This document shows, one piece after another, positions 11,586 to 25,222 of a stretch of 64,000 bases of DNA. A program made the translations under genes and the position numbers. Within the stretch, counting starts at the first letter, position 1. Every line of letters begins with the position of its first letter. This DNA is from Chalara sp. BL73 (lineage: Eukaryota > Ascomycota > Leotiomycetes > Helotiales), in the NCBI GenBank assembly GCA_918026815.1, contig CAKJVC010000150.1, forward strand, positions 558,001 to 622,000, read 5' to 3'. The notes under the pieces are model-generated. The model was not told where the DNA came from and searched no databases. It worked only from the letters and a program-made list of their open reading frames with translations.

Positions 11586-14500
11586 GATGACTTCACCGCC
11601 CCAAGGAAACGAAATAACCGTGAAAAAATCTTCCAGAAAAGGCTTAAAAATCTCTTTAAAACAACTTCATCACAAAGCCCAGCTAATAACGCACCGCCCA
11701 CACTAGTACCAGTCTCTCCAGCCGGCGAACAAGTCCAAGTAGCTGCTCCAGCAACTGTCCTAGCCGATAAAAATGCTAACTGCACTGGGTTGGATTGTTG
11801 GACTCCGAGAGCGCTTACTGCTCCGCCTATAGTCGAGTATGTGATCACTTATTATCAAGAGGCCGTGTCTTAGAGTATTGAACCCGGAGGGCTAACTTGC
11901 GATATAGTATCGTCTTCGTACATGGGAAAATTTTGATGACCGATTTGTCAAACGAAAGATATGCCACTAAAACAACTGACCGTCCGCTCATATTTGTGGC
12001 ACATAGCCCAGGAGGGCTTGTGTGTGAGCAAGTAAGTGATAGGTACTTCCAATTTACATATGGGGTTTATGGCGCTCATACCCCATCAGGCTATTTTGGC
12101 ATCGTTCGAGAGGAAAACCACAGAACCCGAGTACACTATATTCAAGTCCACTAAAGGCATCACGTTTCTCGGCACACCCCATTCCGGCTCTGATTTAACC
12201 AAGTTTGCCCTTGCCGTTGGGCATTTTATAGAGTACACTATGTTCCAAAATCCCAACAATAGCAACCTGAAGGTACTCCGAAAGGACTCGGGGGTACTGG
12301 CCAATATGCAAGAATCGTTCTATTCAATGCTGGGCAAACGGAGAGACCCCCCTCTCCAGTATCCAGAAATTGAAGTATACCGTTTCACCGAAGAGGCAAG
12401 CGCCACAATCTTTAGAGGTATCGGGAAGGTAAGTGAATAGGAAATGTATCATGTGCTCTTGCTAAAGGCCCTCAGCGTGTTGTGGATCCGGAATCCGCAA
12501 AATTTCCCGGGCGTCCCCAAAGTTCGGCCACTATTCCCGCCAACCATATGGAAATGACAAAGTTCAAGGAAAAGACCGATGTTGGCTACCGGCGTGTTAG
12601 CGAGAGGCTTAGAATATGGGTGGATCTTATTATTGCCAACAGTCAAAATAGTCAGCCCGTCTAGATCCTAGAGTAATCGTTGGCTTATATTTGGGTAGAA
12701 TCTGATAAGGAAACGGTTGGAGGTCATCCCAGCCACATACCAATCCTGCCCGTTGCATTCGTTCAGGCATTAGCCAAAGAGATTACTGTGAAGTCATTAG
12801 GTGACTCCAGAACCTATGGTTGGTTCGAGCTAGGCTCAACCATCGCGTATCAATTCGCCCAACCAATCAACCATTTCGTGTCCCGGCAAGAGTTGACAGA
12901 GAAGATCCAACAAGAATTACGACCCGGATCTGGAGCATATCAAACTGTCATCTTAAGTGGTTTACCAGGACAAGGAAAAACGCAGCTGGCCCGGGATTTC
13001 TGCGCTCGAGCCCAGAAAGACAAATGCTACCTATTCATCTTTTGGGTTGATGCTCCCTCCCGCAAAGCCTGTATTGAGAGCACCGAGAAGATCTGGAACA
13101 TCCTAAAACCTCCCGGTCGGATCGTTATCTTGGAAGCCAAAAGTGTCATGTTTAAATGGACGGACCAATGGCTTCTTGTTTTTGAAGATTATAATGATCC
13201 ACTTTTCAGATCTAAGCCATTTCATGCCTGAAGGGGAATTGGGTTCATATTTAGTTACCACTAGACATACAAAGCTCAATCGCCTTGGGGGGCATTCAAA
13301 TCGGTATTGGTAGGCTAACTGAGGATTCCGCTTTGACCCTGCTGTCGTCAAGCTCGGGTATCTGGTTTTCGCCAACGGATAACGCCAAACGAATTGAAGC
13401 CCGCAGAATTTTGGGGCGGCTTGGGTATCTTGCCCTAGCTATTGACCAAGCGGGAGCTTATATTCGTAGTAAGGACCTTGAGCTACAAGAGTTCCTTCCT
13501 GAGTTTGAAAGTCGTAAGGAGACTGTATTGAAACGCGTTCCAGATGACTGGGAATACACGAAACGAGACGAGGGTATCAGCGTATTCACGACTTGGGACT
13601 TTTCTTTTAATTTACTGGGCGATTAAAATGGTGGCAAGGGAGTAAAATCTCATCTTTTGACGGTAATTGCATTCCTCGACTTTAGAAATGTATCTAAAGA
13701 ACTATTTGTTGCGAATCTTACCCCGTTTCACCAACTGTTTCCCTTTCGGCAAGATCAGTCATCGAACGATATGGCAAAGACCATCTTGGACGGCCTAATG
13801 AGTCCGATTCTTGGCGATGACGGTAGTTGGGATTTCAAGTATAGATTTAGGGACGTGTTGGGGGAGCTTAGCAAGTTGTCTCTAGTGCAGCCTGTTAGCC
13901 AAGCAGCGAAGCCGAATACTGCAGCCGCAGACGAAGCAAATGACCAGAAGTCCAACAAGGAACGGTCGACTTTTCGCCATCTTTCGCTACACCCCCTGGC
14001 AACTGACTGGGTCAAGATTCACTCGGATGTTGAATTTGACTGCTTCTTTGTAGCAGTCTGGATTATCACAAGTTGGGTTCGACGTTTGATCAAACCTGAG
14101 TTGGGTATAGCACCGATCAGTGCTGCTGGCGAGGACGAACTTCAATCGCACATAACGTCTTTGGAAGCAGGAGCTCAGTCCTTTACTGAGAAAAAAAAAC
14201 CTCATATGCTATCCACATGGATTTCTGAAAGTGTCCACAAGATCCGTTTAGCCATGGGTGATTATAGGTCGCAGAAACTGGTCCAATTAAGACGCAATAC
14301 CGCCGGGTGGTTGTCACGATTAGACACTGATGGAAAGCAGACAGCGCTCCCGGCTTTCGGGACATATAAAAGTGGGACTTGGATGATAGACAATTCTAGC
14401 TTCCAGTCTTGGATTCACGGTTCAAGCACACATCTAGTGTGCCATGGGATCCCCAGATCCGAGAAATCAACGACTGTGTCGTTTGTAATTGATTATTTGA

Positions 14501-16049
14501 CTTTTGAGTTTGCGTCGGAGGATACGGCTTTCCTATATACCTATTTCGACTTCCAGACTGTAGCTAATATGACCTTGGAGGACTATATCGGAAACTTAAT
14601 ACGCCAAATGTACCTGAAAATGAGATCCTCCAATATGGAAGAGCGGGATGAGGTTGCGCAGCTCTACGCTCAGAACTATCAACGTCGACTAACAACAACG
14701 CAGCTCTGCACTGTATTTCGAAAGAAAATAGCAAACTTAAAACTGGTTTATATCGTGTTAGACGAGTTAGACGAGTTACATGGCGAGGACAACCACAGAG
14801 CTTTTTTAGAAGCTCTTTCAGATCTCGGAGGTAGGGTCAAAGTCCTTGTCTTTTGTCGTTCATCTCTTGTGCTTGATAATGCGCTGCACCTCTCTAGGTC
14901 CGTCTTCATGTCGATAACACAGCACAATCAGCTTGATATAGATAGTTACGTGCATGGTCGTCTTTTATCTGAGGTGGAGAGTCGAGTTGAGCCTAAAGTG
15001 AAGGAGTTAATTCTGGCATATGTCACGTCTCGTTCCGACGGCTCGTAAGTATTTCAATGCTAGAAATAGTCGGTTCGATTAGCCACCACTCTTTGGAGGA
15101 GTTACAACCTGGAATTGGGCTAATTATCATTCAAGAATCCTTTGGGCGAAGATGATAATGGATAAAGTCATAAATGCCCTTGCCAATAGAGCGTCAGAGG
15201 AAGATATCGATAAAATTCTGAGTTCCGCACCTGCATCGCTTTTCGAGGTGTACAAGCGAAATGCACGGGCGTTGGAAGAATTACCCAAGAGTTCTGGGCT
15301 TCGTTATTCACTCGTATAGACCCATGACATTTGCTGAGCTGCAGTGTGGAATAGCTCTCAGGCTTAGAGATTCGCCACCACGACAGAGACGTCTATTAGT
15401 AAATCCGCAGTCTCTTGAACAAATGTGCGAAGGTTTTATAACAGTAGATGCCGTGTCTCAGCAGATAAGACCTTCACATTTTTCGGTGATGGACTACTTC
15501 CTCTGGCGGGAGCGTCGCCAGAAGTGGCCTAAAGATATCTATGAGGAATTTCCCCTACTATATGTTTGCTTACAGTACCTTCTATTCGAGCCTTTCGAGT
15601 CCCAACCGAATTCGGAGAGTGATCTCAAAAAAAGAATCCAAAGTTACCGATTTCTGACCTACGCTTATATTGGTTGGGGAATACATACTTCGAAATCCGA
15701 TCTTTCGGACAGCGAGACATCAATAGTATTAGAGCTTCTAACCTCTGAAAAAAAGCGCCAATCGCTCTTGGAGGTTGCTATTTATCAGGGTGAAGAAAAT
15801 TATCCTCTGGAAAAGGTCGCTATGGACAGCTCGCCACTCCAGATCGCGGCTGCGTTTGGTCTTGCAAAGATTATGAAGATTTTGCTAATCGACGGCCACA
15901 ACCCATTAGCAGAAGATTCTAAAGGAAACTCGGCACTCTCTTTGGAACAAGCGCAGATGGATAACTGGACTACTATTGAGGCTTTGCAGGACCACGATTC
16001 AGTACATGACTCGTCGAAGCTAACTCGTGCCGAGTATAATGAACGATAG
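11586..16049 (+). pseudogene. Decayed NLR: alpha/beta-hydrolase + NB-ARC + NACHT + ankyrin
   Basis: The remnant reads left to right as a fungal STAND receptor. The N-terminal hydrolase (IVFVHG, AHSPGG in place of AHSLGG, GTPHSG; 11900-12440) keeps introns at about 12032-12091 and 12430-12477. An NB-ARC NTPase follows, with P-loop GLPGQGKTQLA and WLLVFED (about 12860-13620), then HPLATDW. A second, NACHT-type NTPase follows (W..W..GSSTHLVCHGIP, a degenerate P-loop ending SEKST, and VLDELDE), then a 91-nt intron (15045-15135), the usual NACHT C-terminal helix region and one or two ankyrin-like repeats. Breaks: no start codon, loss of most of the hydrolase after VHG, two stops near 12662-12680, frame changes near 13200 and 13270, a TAA at 13624, and a frame change near 15290. 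Not expected to give a functional protein. Confidence 0.8.
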
Positions 16050-16994
16050 CATGAATGAAAGATGCCTTCCTACATAAGTTTTCCTATTTAGAAATCTGAT
16101 ATTGGAATCAGTACTTATATTTGAGCTTAATTACTACGTATACATGCCATAGTTTGGGCTTCCCCGGGAGAAGCCTTTTGCACCCGGAATAAGCATAATA
16201 GGGAGCGCCACTGTAATATCCTTGAAGAGATTACTGCGCCAATGGAGTTTTCTTTGAGCGAAACCGGTGCGCTAAGTAGCCCAAGACATTAATTCACTGA
16301 TTAGCTAGTAGTATATGAATTACAATTGACAAAATGCCTTGGCAGCCTACCCAATTTGGGTGTCTTAAAACTTACGATTGAGACAAGCAGCTCTATTAGC
16401 GCCGCTAAGCTTATAAAGATAAATCAGGCCAACGCACAGCGTAAAAAAACAATAGATATGTGACATTTAGATTACAGGTTGTACTGGTTAAAAATGCTTA
16501 ACAACTCCAAACACGGCTCATATCTAAGCGCAGCCTAAATAAGCATAGTTTTTACATAAACCTACAGCTGGAACAAATCGGGTTATTTTGTCCAATGCGC
16601 ACCGCTAAGCTGAAATAAGTCTAGCTCCTAGCTAAATAGCTTTTACAATTGGCTTTGTAACTTACGCGCTGTCATTATTTGCTACCGACCCCGGACTCTA
16701 GATAATAATCCTTAGCCGGATAGCCTAATTGTACTCAATTAGATCACCACTAGCCAAGAGGACAAGAACTTATCCATAGTTCTCCTTAACCCAGTTCCGC
16801 CCATGTAGTTCCCGATGATGATAGGGATATTACCTCTTTCTCATAGCAGTATCTCCAGTTTTACTGGCTGTTAGGCCACGCATTTAAAGGATATATTAAA
16901 TCTTAATTCAACTTTGAGTGAGAGCATACCCAGTAATCGGTATGTGCTGTGCTGATTGGAGGCAACGTTTATACAAATCATTAACAATAGTTCC
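16050..16994. other. Intergenic AT-rich stretch
   Basis: No gene recognised. The sequence is AT-rich with many short CTAAGC/TAGCTAAAT-type words, possibly old degraded repeat DNA, but I could not identify an element. Confidence 0.4.
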
Positions 16995-19900
16995 TCAAGG
17001 ATACCCTCCCAACGGGCTAGGTTCAAAAAGCAATGCCTCGCCATTGTCTTTTTTCCCACCCGCCCGTCTACTCTTCTCATCTTCACTCTCTTTGCTATTC
17101 TTGCTACTATAGGCCGACGTGTCTCTATATACGGATGAGTGCCCCTTTAATCGCTGGTGAATAATCAGGTTATCCCTTCGCGTATATTCGCTTTTGCACC
17201 CTGGATATCCACATCGATATCCAAGCGTTCCATGTTGAATGCGTTTGTGGCGCCTGAGGTTGGAAGCTTTGAACTCCTCACTGCCGGTGGGGACGTAACC
17301 ACAATGGCAACGAAGCGTTGTACCTGCTGAAGTTGGAGCAGGGGAAGCGGAAAGCGTCATGTCAAGGATAGGAATGTTATAGGGGTTAAGAGCTTGAGGA
17401 ATTGACTTAGGCAGCGATTGGGATGGTGAGTTGTCGAATAGGTCATGTGCTGCTTTAAAAGCCATGGTTGGCTGAGAGGTTGTGGATGGGAAACCTTGTT
17501 CTTCGGGCCCGTGGAATACAGGTGCCCAGTTCACATATGATTCGGGCCCTCGAGTCGGCCCATGTTCATCCCACTCATCTAGCCATCCCCTGTCTTCTGT
17601 AGCTTCCTGGAAGCTTAGCATAGGCAGTTTCCCGAACTCCTCATGAGGCAAGACAGCATTGCTTCTGCGGGCGAATTGTTGAGCATTATATCGCGCTCCA
17701 TCCTGGACTTGTAGATATTTGTGGTGCTCCTCGATGCTAGCGCGAAGGCTTTCAATTTTGGAGGGTGCAAATCCATGCTGCGTGAGCTCTACTTTTATAT
17801 CTTCCCAGATTCGAGGCTCTCCATATGTTGCAAGTTGTGTTATAGCATAGGACATAGCCAGCGGTATGCGTTGAGGCGTAGGGTTTACTGGTCCCTGCTG
17901 CTGCGTGGTGGCTGAAGGCCAACTGTGATCTAGGAACGACTCTTGCGTATCTCTATAAATTGTCTCAATTTGAGGCCGACAGAGCTCGAGATTAGCAAAA
18001 GTGTCAAGTCCTTCCAGCCAAAGATCCTGCCGTATTTTATCCCAAGTCCGGGGGTTATCATCCTTTGCAAGTGCAATTACGGCATTGTAGACATCTATTG
18101 AAAGACCTAATCGCTCTGCTTCTGCCTCTGCTTCATCAGTCAATGGTGGATCAAGGAGAACGCTAGCCCGTGATCTATTCGCTTCAAAAGGTGCCTCGGC
18201 CGCGTCATGTTTATCTAGCCAAGTTGTTACTCTAGTTTCAAGGTGTTCCGGTTGCTTCTTGCTATGTTTACTGCGAATGTACTCCCATCCATGAGCTTTC
18301 TCCATGTGTTGCTTAAGGTTACTCTCCCTTTTCGATTTGTAAAGGCATGGTTGAAATAAGCACTCAAACAAGGAGATGGATCCAGAATGTTTATCATTCA
18401 CGTGACGATCCTTTTCCTTTTCAGTTGGCCAGCCATACTCATGGTACTTGCATGACGGAATAGGGCATTTCCAGGGACGAATATGTGTCTTCTCATGCTT
18501 CACAAGATCGCAGGACCGCTTGAGTTTCTTGCCACAGCCAGGGCGGCTACAGATCTTGAGCGCTTGTTCAAGATGACTCACTTTACTTCGACGTGCTATT
18601 GCACTCGTGGTTGTAGTATCTTCGCCACCTTTCATACTTTCTGAGCTCTTGACCTCTATGATCTGTCTTTGAAATGCGCGTTGTGTGTCAATCGTTAGCC
18701 GATTCTGCTGCCGCTCCTGCGTCTTTTTTTTATGGCTTTTCGGAGGGAGTGGTTTCGAACCATGCTTGTTCTGTTGTCTAGCCTTCGCCAAATGTCGATC
18801 GAGGAGCTGTTGCGGATTGCAGTCTATACATAAATGTTCAAAACCTACTTCATACGCATCTTTAATATTGTCGGGATAGTAACATTCAATATGCTGCCAA
18901 GTGTTGCACTTCTCGCAGAAGATTGAGTTTCCGTCATCATCAACGTAGTCACAAATACACTTAATCGTATGAGCATCATCGTCAGGGCTATTGAATGTTC
19001 TAAAAGTATAGTTGGCCGAACTGGGAATTGGCCGAACTTCTGGCCCGTTTTCAGCAGACACTTCATTCGCAAATGTTCGTATTTCAGTCTTAGATTCGAT
19101 TTCGTATGGCGGGAACTCAGCTACCCGATCATTGTGCACATAATTTATGAGATCGGAAAAATAATCATCTGTGTAAGGTCGCTGAAGAGCCTTTTTTTGA
19201 TCCTCGATGCTGATAAATTCGACGGTGCTCTGGATTGCACGTATACATGTGAGACGAAAGTCGAGACAAAGTACTTTATCGGTGGTATGCTCCTATCTGA
19301 CATTAGCTAATGCTTTCAAACATATACGGCAGGTTATATACTTTCGCTTTTAATATCAGATCCTGTTCGACTTCCCTAAGAGAAACGGAAGCTAAATGGT
19401 AACGAAGTTTCTCACGAAGTTTTACAATAATTGGTTGAAAATCCTTGAAAGCCGGAGTTGCGAAAAGTGGCTGCAAAATGTTCTGATCAATTCGATCAGC
19501 CAAAATATTGAAGTGAGATGTAGGAAACAAATTTTGCGTAATATCATTATCGAGATCATTGTCTGAAGATGACTCTGATGAAGCTAAGCCCGAGTCGTCA
19601 GTGCCGTCTTCGGAGTCCGCGTAGGTGGGCAGCACTGTCAATGAGATCTCCTCCAAGTGGCGTGAGAAGTGGGTAATAACATTCAACTTTCCGCTTTCTG
19701 TTTTTGAGTCACAAATAGGGCAGTTCATGCTTTCCCAACCTATTTGGGAAAACCTATGGTCGAGCGAAAGGTGCTCCACCCATTGTGCCTTTGTCTCAAA
19801 TGGAGAGCCGCTGAAGCTACATTTACCTTCGAGACAGACATAAGGTCGTAAATCTAGGAATAGATGCCTCCTAGAGATTTGATGTTAGTTAATAATAATT

Positions 19901-21237
19901 TAGTGTAAATAAAAATGATTTGACGCATACTTCCAAGCAGATGTACTGGAGATCTTGACCATCTTTCCACAGCCTATGCAGGAAAATGGAGTTCCTCTTC
20001 TTGCGCTCTCAGAAAGAGATGGAAGTCGAACAGACTCCCCTTGCTCTCCGCGATACGATACAGCCGTTTCAGCATATGACCTTGGGGTGTGATGATTTAA
20101 GGAAATGGCTTGGCCGGCAAGAGCTGAAGGTACTGAGCTGCCAAGTGCAGAGTCGTGATATGCCGTTGAGACTGTGTCGGCTAGTTTTATTGCGCGAGTT
20201 GTAGTATCCTCAGGTATAGGTATTTGTGTTTGAGAAATTTGTAGGTTGCGGTATCGCAGCACACGAGTCCAGTTGGCTTTTCCGAGACGGTCTGCCAAAC
20301 CCACCTCGCAGCTTGGATAACGCCAGCGAATACGGTCTGTGAAATTTTGCGAAGGGTCCCAGTTGTTCAAGGTTTCCAGGCCAGCAGGTTCTTCATCTGT
20401 AGCTGGTACTATAGGCCCGACATTCTGGTCCTCAAATCGAGAACCTAGATCCATGAGACACTGCGTGTCTGTTTTCAGATCCTCCACTATTTCCAACACA
20501 CTTGTGGATTCTGGAATCGACGAAATCTCGCTCTCTGTGTCGCTCGAATCTTGTTCGTTAGGTTGTGTGAGATATCTCAATTTCTCCGCTGCAACTGTGA
20601 CCTCGGCTGCTTGAGACTTGAGGCGAGTCTGTTCTTCAGCTGGTAGAACAATAAATAAGCCTATTGATAATGTCAGATCCAATAACAACAAATGAACATG
20701 AAATTTCGTCATAATCCTAGTATTAACATGTACGAGAACCTTCGGCAAACTACCGAAACATGCCAGAAGTATAACAGCATAACTTCCTAACACCAGAAAC
20801 TTGAAGGATTAACTTCTAAAAGCAGCGCTGCCCGAGGAGATATCATAATCCATTGGACGAGACACTCAAAGGAAGGTCCACGGCCATGTATTGACGGCGA
20901 GAAAGAAAACGTACTTACGTTGAGTCAGTGTTTGACAAATACTGCCCAGAAGACGAATCGTTGAATTTCTTGCTCGTCGAGACTTGTCCAGGGACCTGTC
21001 TAGTTGCCCATTCTTGACGCCAAACCCATCAGCCCAGAGCCTGAGATAGCTGTGACTTTGTTCTAAACTACGAATACTCGAGTTATCGGCGGAGGAGCTG
21101 GCCAGCGCAGAGAGAAGGTCTTTGAAAAGACTGGAACAAGCTTCATAGACATGCGCAATTAAGAATGATGGCTCTTCCACATTCCGTTCATGACTGATAG
21201 CTTCTTGCCACTGCGTTATCTTTAGAAGACTGTCCAT
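16995..21237 (-). CDS. Large C2H2/PHD zinc-finger protein
   Basis: Four exons: 20919-21237, 19931-20660, 19342-19870 and 16995-19292, in frame for 1291 residues. The N-terminal module contains SLEQSHSYLRLWADGFGV and RARNSTIRLL, typical of a fungal family of large C2H2 proteins. Next come an atypical CIGC...H finger split by an intron (about residue 340), a second finger and a CPIC...HFSRHLEEISL segment, then an acidic stretch. A PHD finger starts near residue 638 (CIC...CEKC..WQHIEC...CIDC). Several C2H2 fingers lie near 770-870 and another pair near 1190-1260. Nuclear regulation or chromatin binding is inferred. The intron after exon 1 is long (258 nt), so an extra small exon is possible. 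The start is the first ATG in the frame; an upstream non-ATG frame stays open. Confidence 0.8.
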
Positions 21238-21806
21238 AGTGCTGTGGCAGCTAGCTCTCAGTATGTGACCTGGACTAGATATGTCGACAGTATAGAATCT
21301 CAGCAGCCTGAGGTCTATATTCAGCGGTGCAGCTATACTATGTAATGTTTTCACCGCCCGAGCTGTTATCACCACGCTTTGTGAACAGGAGAGGGAGAAG
21401 CAAGATGTAGGATGATGTTTTCGACAAGGAAAGCCATCAGAAAAGCCTTGTCAACCTTTTTGGGATCGATCGCTTATCAATCGAGCTGGGCGAGTAAAGG
21501 TGGCTGTGCAGAAGCCTACGCTATCCTGCACAGCCCCATCTCGCGCCACTTCAGCCAAAGCGCATACTTACAATACCACAAAGTGTATTGCGACATCTCA
21601 TTGTGTCCTGAACGATCAGAATAAGGTAGAAAAATCAGGAGTCACTCATGATGATCGGAGGGTTCTGCTATAACTAGCACTGAAGCAACCTGGTATGCTT
21701 TCCAGGCGAGTTTTTGTTGTATTCTAAGTCCCGTTGCCAAATGCCAGAACGCTAAGAATTTCCGGCACCTCAGTCGCACCTTTTCATCAACCAAGTTGTG
21801 TATTCA
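21238..21806. promoter_or_regulatory. Divergent promoter interval
   Basis: A 569-nt gap between the divergently transcribed zinc-finger gene (minus) and DUF7580 gene (plus). No clear TATA box was identified. Local open frames carry no protein signature. Confidence 0.35.
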
Positions 21807-23825
21807 ATGGCGGAACTCGCACTAGCAATCGTTCCTCTGTGCCTTGGAGCTATCAAAGGGATTGGTTTGTGTCGGAAAAAGCTGAAAATATTGCGGCATC
21901 ATGACCGTGAAATAAAACGCCTGCGCAAGAAATTTGTGACACAAACCGATATCTTTCTTGACGAGTGTCAGCTACTTTTTCAGAACTTCCATGACCCAAA
22001 GGAGGTTGAGGACATGGTAGAGAATCCCAACCATGATGCCTGGGAGTCGCCTGATCTAGAAGAACAGATCAAGTTCTTTCTCGGAAGGAAACACAAGAAT
22101 TATAACGAAATCGTAGAAGAGATTTATGGGCATGTCACTTGTCTGAATGAAAGTCTCGCTAATGCTGAGGACAATAGCCGCAGTATCAAAGTAAGGCCCA
22201 GCAATTACCATTAGCGTCCTGAACACATGTCCAACCCAAAACCAGCCAGTCCAACTCTCACAATTTCTTCAAAAACACCAAAGTTGGGATACTGCACAGA
22301 GGATCTGGTCGCAAATATACGATCAAATATGCGATCAAATATGCTGTTGGAACATAATAACCCAGCGTTCACTGCTGTGCCGAATTCTGGATGATGGGCT
22401 AACCTTTTCTAGATCAAATCCGCTGTTAACTTGATGGTCAATAAGACCAAATACGAATCAAGTATAGAGGCTATCAAAGAAGCTAATCAGGAGGTAAAAC
22501 GATTGCGTAAAACTGCAGCCAACATTAAAAAGTGCCAGACAAACGTTATTGTGCGATCTAAGCCAATACCACCATTATATCAGTTGGTGAAGCAACATTC
22601 AGCCTCCTTCTATGAAGCGCTAAGATTTTGGACTTGTTTGCAAGCACAACACTTAAGCCATAACGTTCATCTTCTGCTGGACTCGCTGCCAGATAGCAGC
22701 CTACGAATTGTAGTACGTTATCGAACGCAGAATGGATGGTGTCAAACAGATGAGTGAGTTAATTAGTTCTGAGCGTGTAGCATTTGTGGGATCATTGAGG
22801 CTCCATGTCAAGTGCTCCAAATTCCAAACTGCTGACCCAATTTTAGGACCTTGCTATTGCAGGTTCGTTCCCAGAGCATCCGGTTGCTCCGTTTAAGCAT
22901 GGTGAATCCTGGAGGGCCTTTTGAGGAAGAGCGCCCAAGCAAATTGAGACGAGTAAGATTTGAGGAGGATTGCACTGATTCAGCGAAAAAGATATCAGTT
23001 CAACGAGCGATTCTAAGTCCAGCTTTAGTAGAATCCAAGACGGAAGATATGACCACATCTCTAAACCTCTGCTCAAGCCAGGATATGTGCAACCAGCTAT
23101 GTAATCACATCCAGCCAAGCAGCCCAACGATCTCAAAAACACCTAGCGGATACCTCGATGCACCTGATAATACGAGGCATCAACTGATCCCACTACGAGA
23201 CCCTGCGGATGGCTTTGACCCTAGCCGATTTGGAGAGCCTACTCCGCTCAGTGACGTATTGACTATGCCTGTTGATTCGCACCTTTCAGTTCCACAACAA
23301 CTACGCCTTGCACTCAAACTTGTCGAAGGTGTTTTGCAGTTTCAGTCTACGCCCTGGTTGCGACCCAGCTGGCGCCTCCAAGACCTGTCTTACTTCTGGA
23401 CAGGCACCGACCTGGCCGAGTCATTGCGTACATTGCACATTAGCAGTGAGCTTGCAGCACCGCACTTAGAACCGCAGCATCCTGATTCGTTGATGGAAGG
23501 TGTGGTGCAATCACCCAGTGAACTAGGCGATGTGCAATTCGCACGCGGGATCCGCAATATGACAATGCATAGCCTAGGAATGGCGTTACTACAGGTCGGC
23601 CGGTGGAGCGCACTCGATCCCGACGATATTGTGAAGATCAGGAAGCTAGCTGATAGTAACCGTGATTCAAGGCTGGGTCCTAAGTATCAAAAACTCACAC
23701 AGAAGTGCCTGGATTGTGACTTCGGATTTGGAAACGATCTGAAAGATCCCAAATTGCAAAGCGCTATCTACAGGGATGTTGTTTGCGAACTCGAGAACTT
23801 GATTCATACGTTGGAAGGGATATGA
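21807..23825 (+). CDS. DUF7580-family protein
   Basis: Exons 21807-22190, 22413-22753 and 22847-23825 give 567 residues. The N-terminus, MAELALAIVPLCLGAIKGI followed by a basic KKLKILRHHDREIKRLRKKF helix, is the hallmark of fungal DUF7580 proteins. The C-terminal half includes VPQQLRLALKLVEGVLQFQSTPWL and ends in a helical segment. Family members are common in plant-associated and saprotrophic ascomycetes, often near HET/NLR genes. Their N-terminal helices resemble those of prion-inhibition or HeLo-type proteins, but the function is unknown. The first intron (222 nt) is longer than the others here; the second (93 nt) is ordinary. The ATG is three codons inside a GTG-initiated frame and has a good context. 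Confidence 0.8.
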
Positions 23826-25222
23826 ATTTTTAAAACGACTGACGAAGCCATAATCTACAATGTAGAGGAGATTTGTTTGTTTACACTTGTGTGACAGAAA
23901 AGAGGTTTCGGCGTTGTGTCGGGGCGCCACCAATCGCCATGTGTCAGACCTGTAATTAGGGCTTATAATATGGAGGTAATAGTATCAAATATGGTATATG
24001 CAATTGATTGAAGAGTTAGGATAGAATCTGTCTACAGAATGATAAATAGGGGTAGCCATGCCAGGAGATAACTAAGCAAAGATCAACTAACGTTCGAGCG
24101 TGAAGGTTTCACACATCTGGCCTGAGAACCCTCAATCAGTGATGTGAAGTTTGGCCGTCTTCATCTTCTGCATCCGGTGTCCATATATTCGATATAAGCT
24201 GGCATATATCCCTAGATACTTTGTAAACACAAACAGATTAGTATACAAGGGTTGGCAAGCATTACGCGACTTCATAAAGTCGTGGCTGCTTCTCACTTTT
24301 CTCATTTCTGACGCTTCACTTCTTAGGTACACAAACTTTTGAGGTTAACGCTAAGAGACAAAGTTGAATGCTTTGAATTCTTGAATGAATGATAAACTGA
24401 ATAGATTTGGTGCATATCCTCACCCAGAGTTTAGTCAACTATTTCGAATATCGGGCAAAATAGGCACCTTTTCTCCCCGCCTGCGTCGATCACAAAAAAA
24501 CAATTTACACCTGAATGGAGGAAAATGGTCTTAAATTAACTTATCATGACGTGCGAGTTGTATCGATATATAATTTGATGGGACCATGATGCGAGTGTTG
24601 AAAAGGAGCTGAGGGAGCAAACACAAGGACTCCGTAGTCAAGAGCTGGTGAGGACGAGTGACACCATCAAAAAGGAAAGGAAACAAGACAGATAATGCTA
24701 TGATTTCGCCATCCATCAACATACGTCAACGAGCGTCTGCCATATAGGCATATATCTCAATTGATCATCGGCTTAGCGACATAGACTTGGAAGAACACTG
24801 TGAGCCTGTTGGCCTAGAACCATCATGAGTAAGCTTGTGATGTTTGTACAAGCCCACTCGTTGAAGTCTATGATTCCTATCGAAGCGGCCAACTTTTTGG
24901 CCTCACTTGCCATGGAAGTCCTGGCAACCGCATGTCGACAAACCGGATTGGTAGCAGGACTCTTTTAGCTCCAGCTTGCAGGATGTCGCTTGCTTCTCCG
25001 CAGTGCAGCAAAATAAGACTTTCTCTGCGGCCATTCTAAAGCATGATGTCCCGTCCTTTGCTGCGGTCAAGTACACGTTCAAGTCGTTTTGACTGTCTAC
25101 GACCAGGAGCTCTGCCGCATGCAACTTAGTTATTCGTTATCGGATTGAATTTACTCTTAAAGCTTGCTTTTTTGAGATATGTTGTATACTTACTGACTTG
25201 ACTTGTTCTATCACTGATAACA
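23826..25222. other. Intergenic region with a cysteine-rich open frame
   Basis: No established gene. At 24903-25124 (minus) an open frame without its own ATG encodes a 73-residue segment with nine cysteines (pattern includes FCC, SCY and TCGC) and ends in a TGA. It could be the last exon of a lost or unseen gene: a CTAAG branch/acceptor-like sequence sits just upstream, and a GTAAGT donor follows a short ATG frame near 25195-25226. I do not recognise the family. Confidence 0.3.
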
